Source of the DNA: Clostridia bacterium
GTDB taxonomy: Bacteria > Bacillota > DTU086
NCBI GenBank assembly: GCA_012523575.1
Contig: JAAYIF010000022.1
Coordinates: 1-58,118 of the forward strand
DNA: 58,118 nucleotides
Direction: 5' to 3'
A program made the position numbers and the translations under genes. The notes under the pieces were generated by a model. The model was given only the letters and a program-made list of their open reading frames with translations, was not told the origin of the DNA and did not search any database. Of the stretch, positions 16,453 through 26,180 are shown piece after piece. Within the stretch, counting starts at the first letter, position 1; the number at the start of each line of letters is the position of its first letter.

Positions 16453-17496
16453 CTATTGAAGATACCTACAACGAAGCTGACCGCAGGCTCCTTCAATATC
16501 AGCTCCCCTTTCTTCCCTCACTGCCGCTTCTATTCCCTTATCCCGAAGCACCTTGATAAAATCCCGAATTTTACCCCCGCTACTTCTTTTAAAACTAAAC
16601 CCTTGAACAGGATTGAGGGGAATGATATTGACATTGGCTTTAAACTGCAAAACAAAAGCAGCCAGCTTTTCGGCACACTCTTTGGTATCATTTAAATCTT
16701 CAATTAATGAATATTCAAAGGTTATTCTCCTGCCGCTTTTTTTGTTGTATACCCTTAAGGCCCAAGCCAGTTTTTCCAGAGGGTACTCTTTATTTAAAGG
16801 CACTAAAAAGTCTCTGACTTTATTATCAACGGAATGCAAGGAAACCGCAAGGACCACCTGCAGGTCCTCTTCAGCCAATTTCAATATTCCTGGAACATAA
16901 CCTGACGTTGAAATGGTAATCCTTCTTTGACCCATATTGAGCCCTTGAGGATCATTTAAAATTCTTACGGTCTTCAATACAGCATCATAATTAAGCAGGG
17001 GTTCCCCCATACCCATAAAAACTACATTGGTTAATTTCCAGAAATTATCCTTCTCCAGTTTTTTTGCCAGCAGAACCTGGGAAATTATCTCCCCGGTATT
17101 TAAGTTCCTAATAAAGCCCGAAGAGCCGCTGGCACAAAAGGGACAACCCACGGGACATCCCACCTGGGTAGAAACACAAACCGTACACCTTTGTTGAGCT
17201 TCATAGGGCATAATTACTGTTTCAACGGTTTCCCCGTCGGGAAATTTTATCAGCAGTTTTACGGTATGGTCCCTCTCCGAGGTCAGTTTTTCAACAACCT
17301 CAGGCGGATAAATATCCGCTTCAACCTTTATCTTTTCCCTCAATGAAAGGGGCAGATTGGTCATTTCATCCACCTTTTCAGCCCCATGCCTGTGTATCCA
17401 TTGAAAAAGCTGAACAGCTCTGTACTGGGGTTCACCAAAACTGCTTATTAACTTCTCCATTTCCTGCCTGTCATAGTTCCGTAAATCAGCAATCAT
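16453..17496 (-). CDS. rlmN: RlmN, dual-specificity 23S rRNA/tRNA adenine-C2 methyltransferase
   Basis: A radical-SAM enzyme that methylates A2503 of 23S rRNA and A37 of some tRNAs. The iron-sulfur motif is CPVGCPFC with Cys114, 118 and 121. It also has MGMGEPLLNYD, GYVPGI, SLHSVDNKVRDFLVPLNK and a C-terminal GACGQLRC that includes the methyl-carrying Cys. Its 347 residues are the family length. ATG at 17496 has AGGTGG upstream. It lies after rsmB and before prpC, the common order. Confidence 0.96.
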   Translation of the reverse strand: MIADLRNYDRQEMEKLISSFGEPQYRAVQLFQWIHRHGAEKVDEMTNLPLSLREKIKVEADIYPPEVVEKLTSERDHTVKLLIKFPDGETVETVIMPYEAQQRCTVCVSTQVGCPVGCPFCASGSSGFIRNLNTGEIISQVLLAKKLEKDNFWKLTNVVFMGMGEPLLNYDAVLKTVRILNDPQGLNMGQRRITISTSGYVPGILKLAEEDLQVVLAVSLHSVDNKVRDFLVPLNKEYPLEKLAWALRVYNKKSGRRITFEYSLIEDLNDTKECAEKLAAFVLQFKANVNIIPLNPVQGFSFKRSSGGKIRDFIKVLRDKGIEAAVREERGADIEGACGQLRCRYLQ

Positions 17497-17571
17497 CCTT
17501 TGATACCACCTGTGGAATACATAATAATTTTACCCCCAACTTAAGGGCAAGTCCATAATAGCTTTATTTAC

Positions 17572-18939
17572 CTACGGGTGTTTAACAAAGCGTACGGAAA
17601 AAAATCCATCTAATCGGTGAATGTGGGGTAGGGATTGAAACATATCGGCTTTATCTCCCCATAACAAATTTTCATCGGGAACAAAGCCCTTGAGAACCTG
17701 CTGCCTGAGCTCGGGGAAATTATCCAAAATCCAGTCCACCTGCATCTGGTTCTCTTCAGGTTCCAGGGAACAGGTTGAGTAAACCAAAGGAGAACCGGAC
17801 TTTAACAAAGGTATGACGCCCTTTAGTATTTCCCTTTGAAGATTGACCATTTTTTCTATTTCATCGGGACTTTTTCTCCATCTTGCATCTGCCCTTCTGT
17901 TTAATACCCCCGTACCGGAGCAAGGGGCATCCACCAAAACCAAATCAAATCCCTCTTTAAAATGATCTTTGGCAGTTCGGGCATCCATTAACCGGGGTTC
18001 TATGCAGGTAATATCAAGCCTCCAGCAGTTTCCTTTTATCAAATCTACCCTGTGCTTGTGTATGTCCAGGGCAACAATTTCCCCCTTATTACCCATCAAC
18101 TGGGCCAAATGGGTTGCTTTAATCCCCGGAGCCGCGCAGGCATCCAAAACCCTGCTTCCCGAAGCGGGTTCTGCCATACAGCCTATCAATGCCGAGGCTT
18201 CACTCTGGGGAATATAAAATTTCTTCAGCTCTTCCTTATTTTCCAGTTTCCCAAAACCTTTCTCAATAATCAAAACTTCTCTGCAATATTTCCCGGCTTT
18301 AAAATTAATACCCTCTCTCTCCAGTAAATTTTTAAAATCCTCAACCGTTGTAAGGTATGTATTAACCCTTATAGAATGTTCAGGGGCTTTGTTATTATAA
18401 CTACAAATTTCAATAGTACCGTTAATCACATACCTTTCTATCCAGCGACGAACAAGCCATTCAGGATGAGAATATTTTAGGCTTACATGACGAACCGGAT
18501 CTTGGGAAAGGGAAGGAAAATCAAGATCCTTTATGGAGCGGTATTTCCTGCTTATATTTCTTAAAACGGCATTTACAAATTTAATGGTTCCTTTGCTGCC
18601 AAATTTTTTTGCCAGCTCCACGGATTCATTACAGGCAGCCGAGGGGGGAACTCGATCCATATACAGAAGCTGGTAGGCTCCCATTCTCAAAATGTTTCTA
18701 ACTTCGGGCTGAAGTTTATCTAAAGGTTTTGTAACGAATTTTTCCAGAACCCAATCCAGTGTATTCCACCGCTTAATGGTTCCGTATGCTATTTCCAGAA
18801 TGAACCTTTTATCCAGCTCGGAATACCTATGTTTCCTATAGCTTTTAAAAATTTCAATATTGGCATAGGCTCCTTTTTCAATAACCTTAATTATTATATC
18901 CAGGGCTATTTTCCTTGGATTATGGTACTTTAAATTCAA
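17572..18939 (-). CDS. rsmB: RsmB, 16S rRNA (cytosine-967-C5)-methyltransferase
   Basis: A 455-residue enzyme with an N-terminal NusB-like RNA-binding domain (to about 145, with RNILRMGAYQLLYMDRVPPSAACNESVELAK) and a C-terminal SAM methyltransferase. The latter has VLDACAAPGIKATHLAQ (motif I, usually DxCAAPGgK; here a C-A-A-P-G-I-K), DAPCSGTGVLNRR with the catalytic Cys, and YSTCSLEPEENQ with the second Cys. ATG at 18939 has AAGGAGG upstream. It ends about 75 bases before rlmN. Confidence 0.95.
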   Translation of the reverse strand: MNLKYHNPRKIALDIIIKVIEKGAYANIEIFKSYRKHRYSELDKRFILEIAYGTIKRWNTLDWVLEKFVTKPLDKLQPEVRNILRMGAYQLLYMDRVPPSAACNESVELAKKFGSKGTIKFVNAVLRNISRKYRSIKDLDFPSLSQDPVRHVSLKYSHPEWLVRRWIERYVINGTIEICSYNNKAPEHSIRVNTYLTTVEDFKNLLEREGINFKAGKYCREVLIIEKGFGKLENKEELKKFYIPQSEASALIGCMAEPASGSRVLDACAAPGIKATHLAQLMGNKGEIVALDIHKHRVDLIKGNCWRLDITCIEPRLMDARTAKDHFKEGFDLVLVDAPCSGTGVLNRRADARWRKSPDEIEKMVNLQREILKGVIPLLKSGSPLVYSTCSLEPEENQMQVDWILDNFPELRQQVLKGFVPDENLLWGDKADMFQSLPHIHRLDGFFSVRFVKHP

Positions 18940-18963
18940 TATATAAATCCTCCTTCAATTAAA

Positions 18964-18987
18964 TAGGGCTGCCTTAAAGGCAACCCT
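18964..18987 (-). terminator. Probable terminator after the YugP-like gene
   Basis: On the minus strand GGGTTGCC pairs with GGCAGCCC (one G-U) around a TTTAA loop, followed by TATTTAATT. It would partly separate the upstream genes from rsmB. Confidence 0.5.
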
Positions 18988-19021
18988 CTTCACTAATTCT
19001 TTTTTACTTATTCTCCAACAA

Positions 19022-19717
19022 TTATTCCTCTCCACCAAACATCCTGGAAATCAACAGTAGTCTCAGCAAACTGAGCACTGCAGCCAGTGCCGCAGCCAAA
19101 TAGGTAAGGGCCGCAGCGTCCAGCACCCTTTTCGTATGCTCCGCTTCCTGTCCCGAAACAAAACCTCCTGCCTGTAGAAGAGCAATGGCCCTGCTGCTCG
19201 CATTATACTCCACGGGAAGGGTAACCAGCTGGAACAAAACTACTGCTACAAAGGCATATACACCAAGCTTTGCTAACATTGGACTGCCTAAAAGGATTCC
19301 AATCAATAATATGGGAAAAGCAGCCATGGAACCAAACTGGGCCACAGGCACAAGACTGGATCTGAGTTCTAGGGGGAAATACCCCACATCATGCTGTATG
19401 GCATGCCCTGCCTCGTGAGCCGCAACCCCCAGGGCAGCCAAGGAAGTGCTGTTGTATACCCCCGGAGACAGCCTTAAAACCTTGCTTCTGGGATCATAGT
19501 GATCTCCCAACGTGTTAGGAGTACGCTCTATTCTAACATCATAAATTCCTTCTTTACGAAGCAGCCTTTCCGCCACTTCAGCCCCTGTCAACCCGGAGGA
19601 AGAAGCAACCCGAGAATATCTTTCAAAGGTGGACTGAACTTTCAGCTGAGCATAGAGACTAAAAATTATTGCAGGAATCAAAATAATCATGGTAGGGTCA
19701 AAGAATATAGGATACAT
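19022..19717 (-). CDS. YugP-like membrane zinc metallopeptidase
   Basis: A 231-residue member of the Zn_peptidase_2 family, whose substrates are unknown. It has an N-terminal hydrophobic anchor, the zinc motif HEAGH (in AAHEAGHAIQHDVGY, near residue 102), and three further membrane segments (about 120-165 and 205-225). A downstream VEYNASSRA contains the likely third zinc ligand. ATG at 19717 lies after an AGGAGG site. It is found with rsmB and fmt in many Clostridia; no direct role in translation is shown. Confidence 0.88.
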   Translation of the reverse strand: MYPIFFDPTMIILIPAIIFSLYAQLKVQSTFERYSRVASSSGLTGAEVAERLLRKEGIYDVRIERTPNTLGDHYDPRSKVLRLSPGVYNSTSLAALGVAAHEAGHAIQHDVGYFPLELRSSLVPVAQFGSMAAFPILLIGILLGSPMLAKLGVYAFVAVVLFQLVTLPVEYNASSRAIALLQAGGFVSGQEAEHTKRVLDAAALTYLAAALAAVLSLLRLLLISRMFGGEE

Positions 19718-19790
19718 TAACTAAAGTACCTCCTTGTCTTTTATTGATTATCTTTGACCAAAAATAGTATACCACAAATAAGATCAAAAG

Positions 19791-20579
19791 TTAATCTTTG
19801 TTATTAAAAACTATGCTTGGATCCAAAATATTTTCCACTTCATTGCTGAAATATTCTAAAGCATGCTTTACTTCAGTCAGTTCCACCGTAGTATTTTTGC
19901 ACGGCCCAAAGGGCCGGATGTTCAACACACCGATAACGGGCATGGGGGAAACATCATTAAGACCGCTGGCTAGATCCCGTTCGCATGCAATGGCCACCAC
20001 GGCCTGGGGTTTATATTTCTTTATTTCTTCCCTTGCCGCTGTACCTCCGGTAACCACCGATATCTCTGCATTATATCTTTCAGCTAAATTAATCAATTCA
20101 TGGATGGGACATTCACCGCAGCGCCTACAGTTGTATACATCCACTGTAATTTTATGGGGGCAATGGGTTTTTTGAAGGCAGTGAGGCACTAAAATCAAAA
20201 TCCTATCAATGGCCAGACCCTTTAATCGAAATTTTGTTATCTGATTATACACCTCTATATAGGAACCATATAGGAGATCCTTATTCATCTTCAGCAATTT
20301 AGAGAAAAATAAAGCCAGGGGATATATGAAATCCATGGTTTTATATATCATGCCGTTAAAAGCACCCAGGGACTTCCTGCTTAATAAACTGAACACCAGC
20401 AGGAGAACCCCAATAAACCCCAACAGTGCCAAAATAAAAATTATAAAACCTAAGACATTAATTGCCGTTCTAAAAAAATTTCCCGGATTTTGAATTAAAT
20501 ACAAGCCCCAAACAGCAAGTCCAACAATAATGGTAAGCCCCCCCAGGGATAGGCCGAGGAAAATCCTCTTTTTAACCTT
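19791..20579 (-). CDS. DUF116 membrane protein with cysteine-rich domain
   Basis: A protein of about 262 residues with two membrane segments at the N-terminus (about 5-28 and 40-75) and a cytoplasmic DUF116 domain. The latter has two cysteine clusters, CLQKTHCPHK and CRRCGECPIHE, then a conserved AIACERDLASG and FGPCKNT. The cysteines may hold a metal or an iron-sulfur centre; this is inference, as the function is unknown. The ATG at 20579 overlaps the fmt stop by 8 bases, so translational coupling is likely; a longer frame runs to 20654 but would lie inside fmt. The family often lies next to fmt. Confidence 0.85.
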   Translation of the reverse strand, partial: KVKKRIFLGLSLGGLTIIVGLAVWGLYLIQNPGNFFRTAINVLGFIIFILALLGFIGVLLLVFSLLSRKSLGAFNGMIYKTMDFIYPLALFFSKLLKMNKDLLYGSYIEVYNQITKFRLKGLAIDRILILVPHCLQKTHCPHKITVDVYNCRRCGECPIHELINLAERYNAEISVVTGGTAAREEIKKYKPQAVVAIACERDLASGLNDVSPMPVIGVLNIRPFGPCKNTTVELTEVKHALEYFSNEVENILDPSIVFNNKD

Positions 20580-21552
20580 CATTACTATCACCCGTACCGC
20601 CGCTGTTTCCGGATTCCTCTCCCAGGATCTGTCCTTTTTCAATGTTTCGACCATTTATGAAATCCGAAGCGAACATTTTGGATTTTCCTTCGGGCTGAAC
20701 CTCAACAACCACAATTTGTCCCCGCCCCGCTTGAACAACAAAACCCTCCTCATCAAAGTCCACTACTTTTCCGGGGATGTCCAAAACCCTTTCTTCATCA
20801 TAAACCCTGGCGCGCCAGATTTTTAAAATTCTTCCATTGTGCTTAGTATATACCCCCGGCCATGGATTCATGCCTCTGATGTGGTTTACTATATCCCGGG
20901 CTTCCCTGTTCCAGTGGATAATTTCATCCTCCGGGGTTAATAAAGGAGCATAGCTTACCATGGATTCATCCTGCTTTCTTGGTTCCACCCTTCCCTGGGC
21001 TAAAAGGAGAAGGGTTTTTACAAGGAGTCTTCCTCCAATATCCGCCAGCCTGTCATGGAGCTCACCGACAGTTTCCTCGGGGCCGATTTCCACTTCCTCC
21101 TGAAGTAAAATATCCCCTGCGTCCAATTTTTCACTCATAAATTGAGTTGTTACCCCGGTAACCTTCTCCCCGTTTATTATTGCCCAATGAATGGGAGCAG
21201 CTCCCCTGTACCTGGGAAGCAGGGAAGCATGAAGATTGATGCATCCTTTAGGAGGAAGGGACAAAAGTTGGGACTTCAAAATCTGGCCAAAGGCAACCAC
21301 AACTACTGCATCGGGGTTCCAGCGGGAAATAACATCCAAAGCCTCCTGGCTGTTCACGGAAGCAGGCTGTATAAGGGGCAGCCCCAATTCCAAAGCCAGC
21401 TCCTTAACCGGAGGTGCCTTAAGCTTCTTCCCCCTACCTTTGGGACGATCAGGTTGAGTAACAACGCCCACTATTTTCAAATCAGGGTTCTCCGCAATAA
21501 AACGCAAACTTGGAACGGCAAATTCCGGAGTGCCCATAAATACAATTCTCAA
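20572..21552 (-). CDS. fmt: Fmt, methionyl-tRNA formyltransferase
   Basis: Fmt formylates initiator Met-tRNA with 10-formyl-THF. The 326 residues contain RIVFMGTPEFAVPSL at the start, the active-site block NLHASLLPRYRGAAPIHWAIINGE with Asn and His (about 105-125), GVTTQFMSEKLDAGDIL with the catalytic Asp, and a C-terminal tRNA-binding domain (about 205 onward) after IRGMNPWPG. The start is TTG at 21552. It lies just after def, the standard def-fmt pair. Confidence 0.96.
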   Translation of the reverse strand: MRIVFMGTPEFAVPSLRFIAENPDLKIVGVVTQPDRPKGRGKKLKAPPVKELALELGLPLIQPASVNSQEALDVISRWNPDAVVVVAFGQILKSQLLSLPPKGCINLHASLLPRYRGAAPIHWAIINGEKVTGVTTQFMSEKLDAGDILLQEEVEIGPEETVGELHDRLADIGGRLLVKTLLLLAQGRVEPRKQDESMVSYAPLLTPEDEIIHWNREARDIVNHIRGMNPWPGVYTKHNGRILKIWRARVYDEERVLDIPGKVVDFDEEGFVVQAGRGQIVVVEVQPEGKSKMFASDFINGRNIEKGQILGEESGNSGGTGDSNEG

Positions 21553-21568
21553 TACTTCTCACCACCCA

Positions 21569-22021
21569 TTAATCTACAAACCTTTTAACCTTGTCCACAA
21601 AAAGTATTCCATCCAAATGATCCAATTCATGCTGAAGGGCCCGGGCAAAAAAATCTTCAGCCTTAATAACTACGCTATTGCCTTCCCCGTCAAGCCCTTT
21701 TACTGTAATCCTTTTGGCTCTTTCCACTTCACCCTGTATTCCAGGTATACTGAGGCACCCCTCAATATCCACCTCTGTTTCGTCGGAACACTCTATTATC
21801 TCGGGATTGATAAGCTCCACCAATCCTTCTCCCACATCAACCACTATAACCCTTTTTGGGACTCCGATCTGGGGAGCCGCTAAACCCACACCCTTTGCAT
21901 CATACATTGTATCCGCCATATTTTTAAGCAGCTTTTTTATAGTATTATTTATTTCTTTAACCTCATGGGCTTTTTCCCTTAAAACGGGATCACCAATTTT
22001 GACTATAGAATATATTGCCAT
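21569..22021 (-). CDS. def: Def, peptide deformylase
   Basis: A metalloenzyme that removes formyl groups from new proteins. Its 150 residues carry the three motifs: [10 protein letters not shown] (about 44), EGCLSIPG (about 88, metal Cys) and QHELDHLDG (about 130, two metal His). The Ile of motif 1 and length fit type 1 Gram-positive forms. ATG at 22021 has AAGGAGTGAT upstream. It is in line with priA upstream and fmt downstream. Confidence 0.97.
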   Translation of the reverse strand: MAIYSIVKIGDPVLREKAHEVKEINNTIKKLLKNMADTMYDAKGVGLAAPQIGVPKRVIVVDVGEGLVELINPEIIECSDETEVDIEGCLSIPGIQGEVERAKRITVKGLDGEGNSVVIKAEDFFARALQHELDHLDGILFVDKVKRFVD

Positions 22022-22033
22022 TTAAATCACTCC

Positions 22034-24454
22034 TTACAACATATTAAAGGGATCCACATCCACAATTAAATTTACACCATCTTTTCTTATTTTTCTATGA
22101 TTCTGTTCCAATACCTTTAAAATCTTATCTTTAAAATGGGGTTTTGAAATTCTAATTATTATATGCCAGCGGAATTGATTTTTCAATTTCTCCAGGGGAG
22201 CAGGAGCAGGCCCCATGAAGGGTAGGTCCACAGATAATAATTGGTCAGCCAATGAAAGGGAAGCCTGTATAACAGATTGTTCAACGCCGCCGGTAAAAAG
22301 AATTCTAACCAGGGGAGTATGGGGAGGATAGTTAAGCTCCTTTCTTCTTTTAAGCTCCCTTTCATAAAAGGAATTAAAATCGTAATCTTTTAAAAATCTA
22401 ATGCACGGTTCTTCGGGATTAAAGGTCTGGATAATTACTTCCCCTCCCTTTTCCCCCCGCCCGGCCCTGCCTGCAACCTGGGCAGTAAGCTGAAAAGTAT
22501 GCTCGGCAGCCCTAAAGTCCGGGAGATTAAGGCCCATATCCGCAGCAATTGCTGCCACAAGGGTAACATTGGGATAATCAAGGCCTTTGGCAATCATCTG
22601 GGTTCCCACCAATATATCATAATCCCCTCTGGCAAAGGCTTCTAAAATCTTACTGTGAGAATCCTTTCTTCCCGTGGTATCGCTGTCCATCCTTATGATT
22701 CTCGCTTCGGGAAACCTTCTTTTTAATACCTCCTCAACCTTTTCCGTACCAAGGCCAAAGGGCCTTACCTTTAAGCCGCTGCACCGGGGACATTTTTCAG
22801 GAACAGGAACCGTGTAGTCGCAGTAATGACATTTTAATTTTCCCCTTCTAAAGTGCAGCTTAAGGGAAACATCACAAAACCTGCATTTAAAGGAAAAACC
22901 GCAGTCCCTGCACTGTATAAAAGAAGCATACCCCCTTCTGTTTAAAAAAGCAATGATCTGCTCCCCTCTTTCCAATCTACTTATAATTTTTTCCTGAAGG
23001 GTACTGCTCAAAATACTAAAATTACCCTTTCTGAATTCTTCCCTCATATCAATTACTTTAATAGGGGGCATACTTCCCCCTCCCACCCTTTTGGTCAGGC
23101 TGAGTTTCTTTAGCTCTCCCGTTTCTGCCCTATATAAACTTTCCAAAGAAGGGGTTGCTGAACCTAAAACCAACACTGCATTGTTAAGAATACACCTTTT
23201 TTCAGCTACCTCCCTGGCATGGTAGCGGGGCTCACTTTCCTCCTTAAGGCTCCTCTCGTGCTCCTCATCCATAATTATCAGGCCTAGATTATGTACAGGG
23301 GCAAATACCGCCGATCTGGTTCCTATAACCACATCCACGGCTCCCTCTTTAATTAGTTTCCAGCTGCGCTGTCTTTCCCCGTCGGACAGCCTGCTGTGGA
23401 GCACCACAACCCTATCTTTAAAAACTCCATGGAAATGCTTCACAATTTGAGAAGTTAAAGCTATTTCTGGCACAATTAAAATGGACTGCCTGCCCAATTC
23501 TTTAGCTGTCCTTGCCGCCTGAACATAAACTTCCGTCTTTCCGCTGCCTGTAATCCCATAAAGCAAAAAAGACTCATAAATCCCCTTTCCTATTGCCTCC
23601 TTTACGGCAACTATGCTCATTTTCTGCTCCTCAGTAAGCTGTATGTCTTTTTTCTCCCTCATAAATTCCGGCTTAAAATCAAAATCGCCAAGCAGTTGAA
23701 CCGCTTTTTTTCCCGCAAGAACCTTAACGGTCTGCCGGCTAACATTAATATCCTTAAGCAGCTTTTCGATATCAACTGGCCTTCCGGCTTCTTTTAAATA
23801 ATTTAAAACTTCAATCTGCTTTTTGGCTCTTTTATTTTTTAAAACAAACTGCTCCAGTTCATCATCATTCAAAAGGAGGGCGGTAAAGGTTTTGCTGGGT
23901 TTGAAAGTTACCTCTTCCCTGAACTCAAGTTTTTCTCTTATATACCCCAGGGAAATTAGATGTGAAATAACTTCCTCAGCATATTTTTTGCTGAATTTTC
24001 CAACCACCGTGCTTTTAGAGAAAAAACTTTTATCCTTTATGTATTCAATAAAATCTGAAAATTCAGGGCGTAAACCCGCTGCAGAGCCAAGTTCTTCTTG
24101 GGAAACCAATACTTCGTAATGAGAAAACCACCTTCCCCTCACATAAGGGGGAAAAATTAAACTCACCACCCTCTCCAATGGGGCCATGTAATATTGAGAT
24201 ATCCATTTAGCCAACTCAAGTATTTCCCCGCTTAAAAAAGGCCTGTCTCCGATGAATTTGGTTATGGGCTTTAAGTTTTTTCTGCCGCTTTCCCCTTTTA
24301 TATCCAGAATTATCCCTTCGCACAGCCTGTTTTTTACCGGTGCTAAAATCCTCCAACCCTTTTCTATGGCTTCTGCATCTTCAGGAATTTTATAGTCTAA
24401 AATAAGAAAATTATTTTTATTTACCCTCATTGCAGCAATTGCGCATCTGTCCAT
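22034..24454 (-). CDS. priA: PriA, primosomal replication-restart helicase
   Basis: PriA reloads the replisome at stalled forks. The protein of about 806 residues has an N-terminal DNA-binding region, GITGSGKTEVY (Walker A, near 290), DEEHERS (Walker B), GSATPSLES, a zinc block of paired cysteines (CRDCGFSFKCRFC, CHYC, CPRC) inserted in the helicase, and QMIAKGLDYPNVT and QVAGRAGRG (motifs V, VI). The second ATG, 24454, fits the GAGG site better than the first at 24460. It lies upstream of def with 12 bases between. Confidence 0.95.
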   Translation of the reverse strand: MDRCAIAAMRVNKNNFLILDYKIPEDAEAIEKGWRILAPVKNRLCEGIILDIKGESGRKNLKPITKFIGDRPFLSGEILELAKWISQYYMAPLERVVSLIFPPYVRGRWFSHYEVLVSQEELGSAAGLRPEFSDFIEYIKDKSFFSKSTVVGKFSKKYAEEVISHLISLGYIREKLEFREEVTFKPSKTFTALLLNDDELEQFVLKNKRAKKQIEVLNYLKEAGRPVDIEKLLKDINVSRQTVKVLAGKKAVQLLGDFDFKPEFMREKKDIQLTEEQKMSIVAVKEAIGKGIYESFLLYGITGSGKTEVYVQAARTAKELGRQSILIVPEIALTSQIVKHFHGVFKDRVVVLHSRLSDGERQRSWKLIKEGAVDVVIGTRSAVFAPVHNLGLIIMDEEHERSLKEESEPRYHAREVAEKRCILNNAVLVLGSATPSLESLYRAETGELKKLSLTKRVGGGSMPPIKVIDMREEFRKGNFSILSSTLQEKIISRLERGEQIIAFLNRRGYASFIQCRDCGFSFKCRFCDVSLKLHFRRGKLKCHYCDYTVPVPEKCPRCSGLKVRPFGLGTEKVEEVLKRRFPEARIIRMDSDTTGRKDSHSKILEAFARGDYDILVGTQMIAKGLDYPNVTLVAAIAADMGLNLPDFRAAEHTFQLTAQVAGRAGRGEKGGEVIIQTFNPEEPCIRFLKDYDFNSFYERELKRRKELNYPPHTPLVRILFTGGVEQSVIQASLSLADQLLSVDLPFMGPAPAPLEKLKNQFRWHIIIRISKPHFKDKILKVLEQNHRKIRKDGVNLIVDVDPFNML

Positions 24455-24543
24455 TGGCATTCCTCAATTTATGAGTGCTATGACTAAATTATAAACCATA
24501 TCAAACCAACTTCTCAAAAATGTATAAATCCTTATTGAAACAT

Positions 24544-24592
24544 AAAAAAACCTCCTTCAGGGACTTCCATTCTTTGCCCTTCCAGAGGCGAA
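24544..24592 (-). terminator. Terminator after tRNA-Thr
   Basis: On the minus strand an imperfect hairpin from CCTCTGGAAGGG to CCCTGAAGGAGG is followed by seven T residues, ending about 85 bases before priA. Confidence 0.6.
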
Positions 24593-24610
24593 AAAAATGA
24601 TACTCAGTTA

Positions 24611-24685
24611 TGGAGCTGATGGGGGGATTCGAACCCCCGGCCAGTGCATTACGAATGCACCGCTCTGCCGCTGAGCTACATCAGC
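24611..24685 (-). tRNA. tRNA-Thr (anticodon CGU)
   Basis: A 75-base cloverleaf. The acceptor GCTGATG pairs with CATCAGC, the anticodon stem GTGCA with TGCAC around TTCGTAA, and the T arm GGGGG with CCCCC around TTCGAAT. The loop centre CGT is the anticodon, reading ACG, so Thr. The 3' CCA is encoded. It lies between coaBC and priA, opposite no other gene. Confidence 0.95.
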
Positions 24686-24740
24686 ATTCAAAGATATTTT
24701 ACCAAAATAATTTTCAATTGTCTATTTCTAAAAGCAACGG

Positions 24741-25949
24741 CTAATCTTCCTGCTCCATACGCTTCCTGTATTTTTTTATTGCGGCATCCAGTATAAAGTG
24801 AGCCGCTTCTTTTTTGCTTATACCGTCATACATAAGTTTATTATTAGATGCATCAATTATAACTATTGATGTGGTGTCGCTGCCAAAAATATTTTTGGTT
24901 ATGTCATTGGCCACGATTAAATCCAAATTTTTCTCTTTGAGCTTTCTTTTCGCTCTTTCCTCTAGATTCTGGCTCTCTGCGCAAAAGCCTATTAGAAATT
25001 GATGGGATTTCAGCCTTCCCATTTGGGACAATATGTCAGGGGTTCTTTTTAATTTAATATATTCAAATCCGATGTCCTTCTTGATTTTCTCCCCGCTGTA
25101 ATCAGCAGGCTCAAAATCAGCCACAGCAGCACACTTAATAACCATATTTACTCCGTCAAATCTTTCCATGCAGGCCTGATACATTTCCCGCGCCGTCTCT
25201 ACCTTTATCAGCTCAACACCGTAAGGAGCCTTAAGCTCCGTAGGAGCTGATATAAGAGCAACCTCAGCCCCCCGCTGGGACAATGCTTCCGCCAGCCCAT
25301 AGCCCATTTTGCCGGAACTGCGGTTTGAAATGTATCTCACCGGATCAATGGGCTCCTGGGTTCCTCCGGCAGTGACAAGCACTTTTATACCTGCAAAATC
25401 CTTCTTTGAAAGTACATTTTCAAGATGCCAGAGTATGGTGTCTATTTCCGCTAAACGACCTTTTCCCACCTCACCGCAGGCAAGCCTACCTTCTGCAGGT
25501 TCAATAAAGTAATACCCTAAATCCTTTAAAGTTTTAATATTTCTCTGCACAATGGGATTTTTAAACATCCTCTCATTCATAGCCGGAGCAAAAAGGACGG
25601 GAGCTTCGCAGGCCATAACGGTAGTGCTGAGTAGATCATCAGCTATGCCCTGGGCAACTTTGCCGATAATATTGGCTGTGGCAGGGACAATGGCCACAGC
25701 ATCAGCCCAGAGGGCATTTTCTATGTGGGGAATAAAATTCTTGGACCAATCCGTAAAGAGTTCATGCCTTACAGGAAAGCCGCTTAAAGTTTGAAAAGTT
25801 ACGGGGGTAACAAACTCCGCTGCGGATTTAGTCATAATTACCCTCACGTTAGCGTCCCTTTTCCTTAAAGTGCTAACCAATTCCGCAGCTTTATATGCAG
25901 CTATTCCCCCGGTAACCCCAACAAGAATATTTTTATTCTTAAGAACCAA
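24741..25949 (-). CDS. coaBC: CoaBC, phosphopantothenoylcysteine synthetase/decarboxylase
   Basis: A 402-residue two-domain enzyme of coenzyme A synthesis. The N-terminal flavoprotein decarboxylase (CoaC) has GVTGGIAAYKAAEL, LVPATANIIGK as VPATANIIGKVAQGIADDL, and APAMNERM. The C-terminal CTP-dependent synthetase (CoaB) has VLVTAGGTQEPIDPVRYISNRSSGKMG, KCAAVADF and LIVANDI. The start is TTG at 25949 with GGTGAT upstream. It follows rpoZ, the standard gmk-rpoZ-coaBC order, leading to priA. Confidence 0.96.
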   Translation of the reverse strand: MVLKNKNILVGVTGGIAAYKAAELVSTLRKRDANVRVIMTKSAAEFVTPVTFQTLSGFPVRHELFTDWSKNFIPHIENALWADAVAIVPATANIIGKVAQGIADDLLSTTVMACEAPVLFAPAMNERMFKNPIVQRNIKTLKDLGYYFIEPAEGRLACGEVGKGRLAEIDTILWHLENVLSKKDFAGIKVLVTAGGTQEPIDPVRYISNRSSGKMGYGLAEALSQRGAEVALISAPTELKAPYGVELIKVETAREMYQACMERFDGVNMVIKCAAVADFEPADYSGEKIKKDIGFEYIKLKRTPDILSQMGRLKSHQFLIGFCAESQNLEERAKRKLKEKNLDLIVANDITKNIFGSDTTSIVIIDASNNKLMYDGISKKEAAHFILDAAIKKYRKRMEQED

Positions 25950-25967
25950 GGTATCACCCGCTCACCA

Positions 25968-26174
25968 CTAGGCTTTTTCCTTTGTTTTTGTGTTAAACTT
26001 TATACTTCCCCCTGCAATTTCATGCAGTGCAACGGTAACAGGTTTTGTTCCTTCGTCCTTAATCAATTCTTTCTTTGCATCGGTTATCTGCCTTGCCCTC
26101 TTCGCGGCTATAACCACAAGGGCATATTTGCTTTGTGTTTTTTCAAGCATCTTTTCCAGAGGCGGCTGATTCAC
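25968..26174 (-). CDS. rpoZ: RpoZ, RNA polymerase omega subunit
   Basis: A 68-residue subunit that helps fold and hold the beta-prime subunit. The family pattern is SKYALVVIAAKRARQI, then a lysine-rich linker, and PVTVALHEIAGGSIKF. Its length is normal for Firmicutes. It lies directly after gmk (6 bases) and before coaBC. Confidence 0.95.
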   Translation of the reverse strand: MNQPPLEKMLEKTQSKYALVVIAAKRARQITDAKKELIKDEGTKPVTVALHEIAGGSIKFNTKTKEKA

Positions 26175-26180
26175 TGTAAA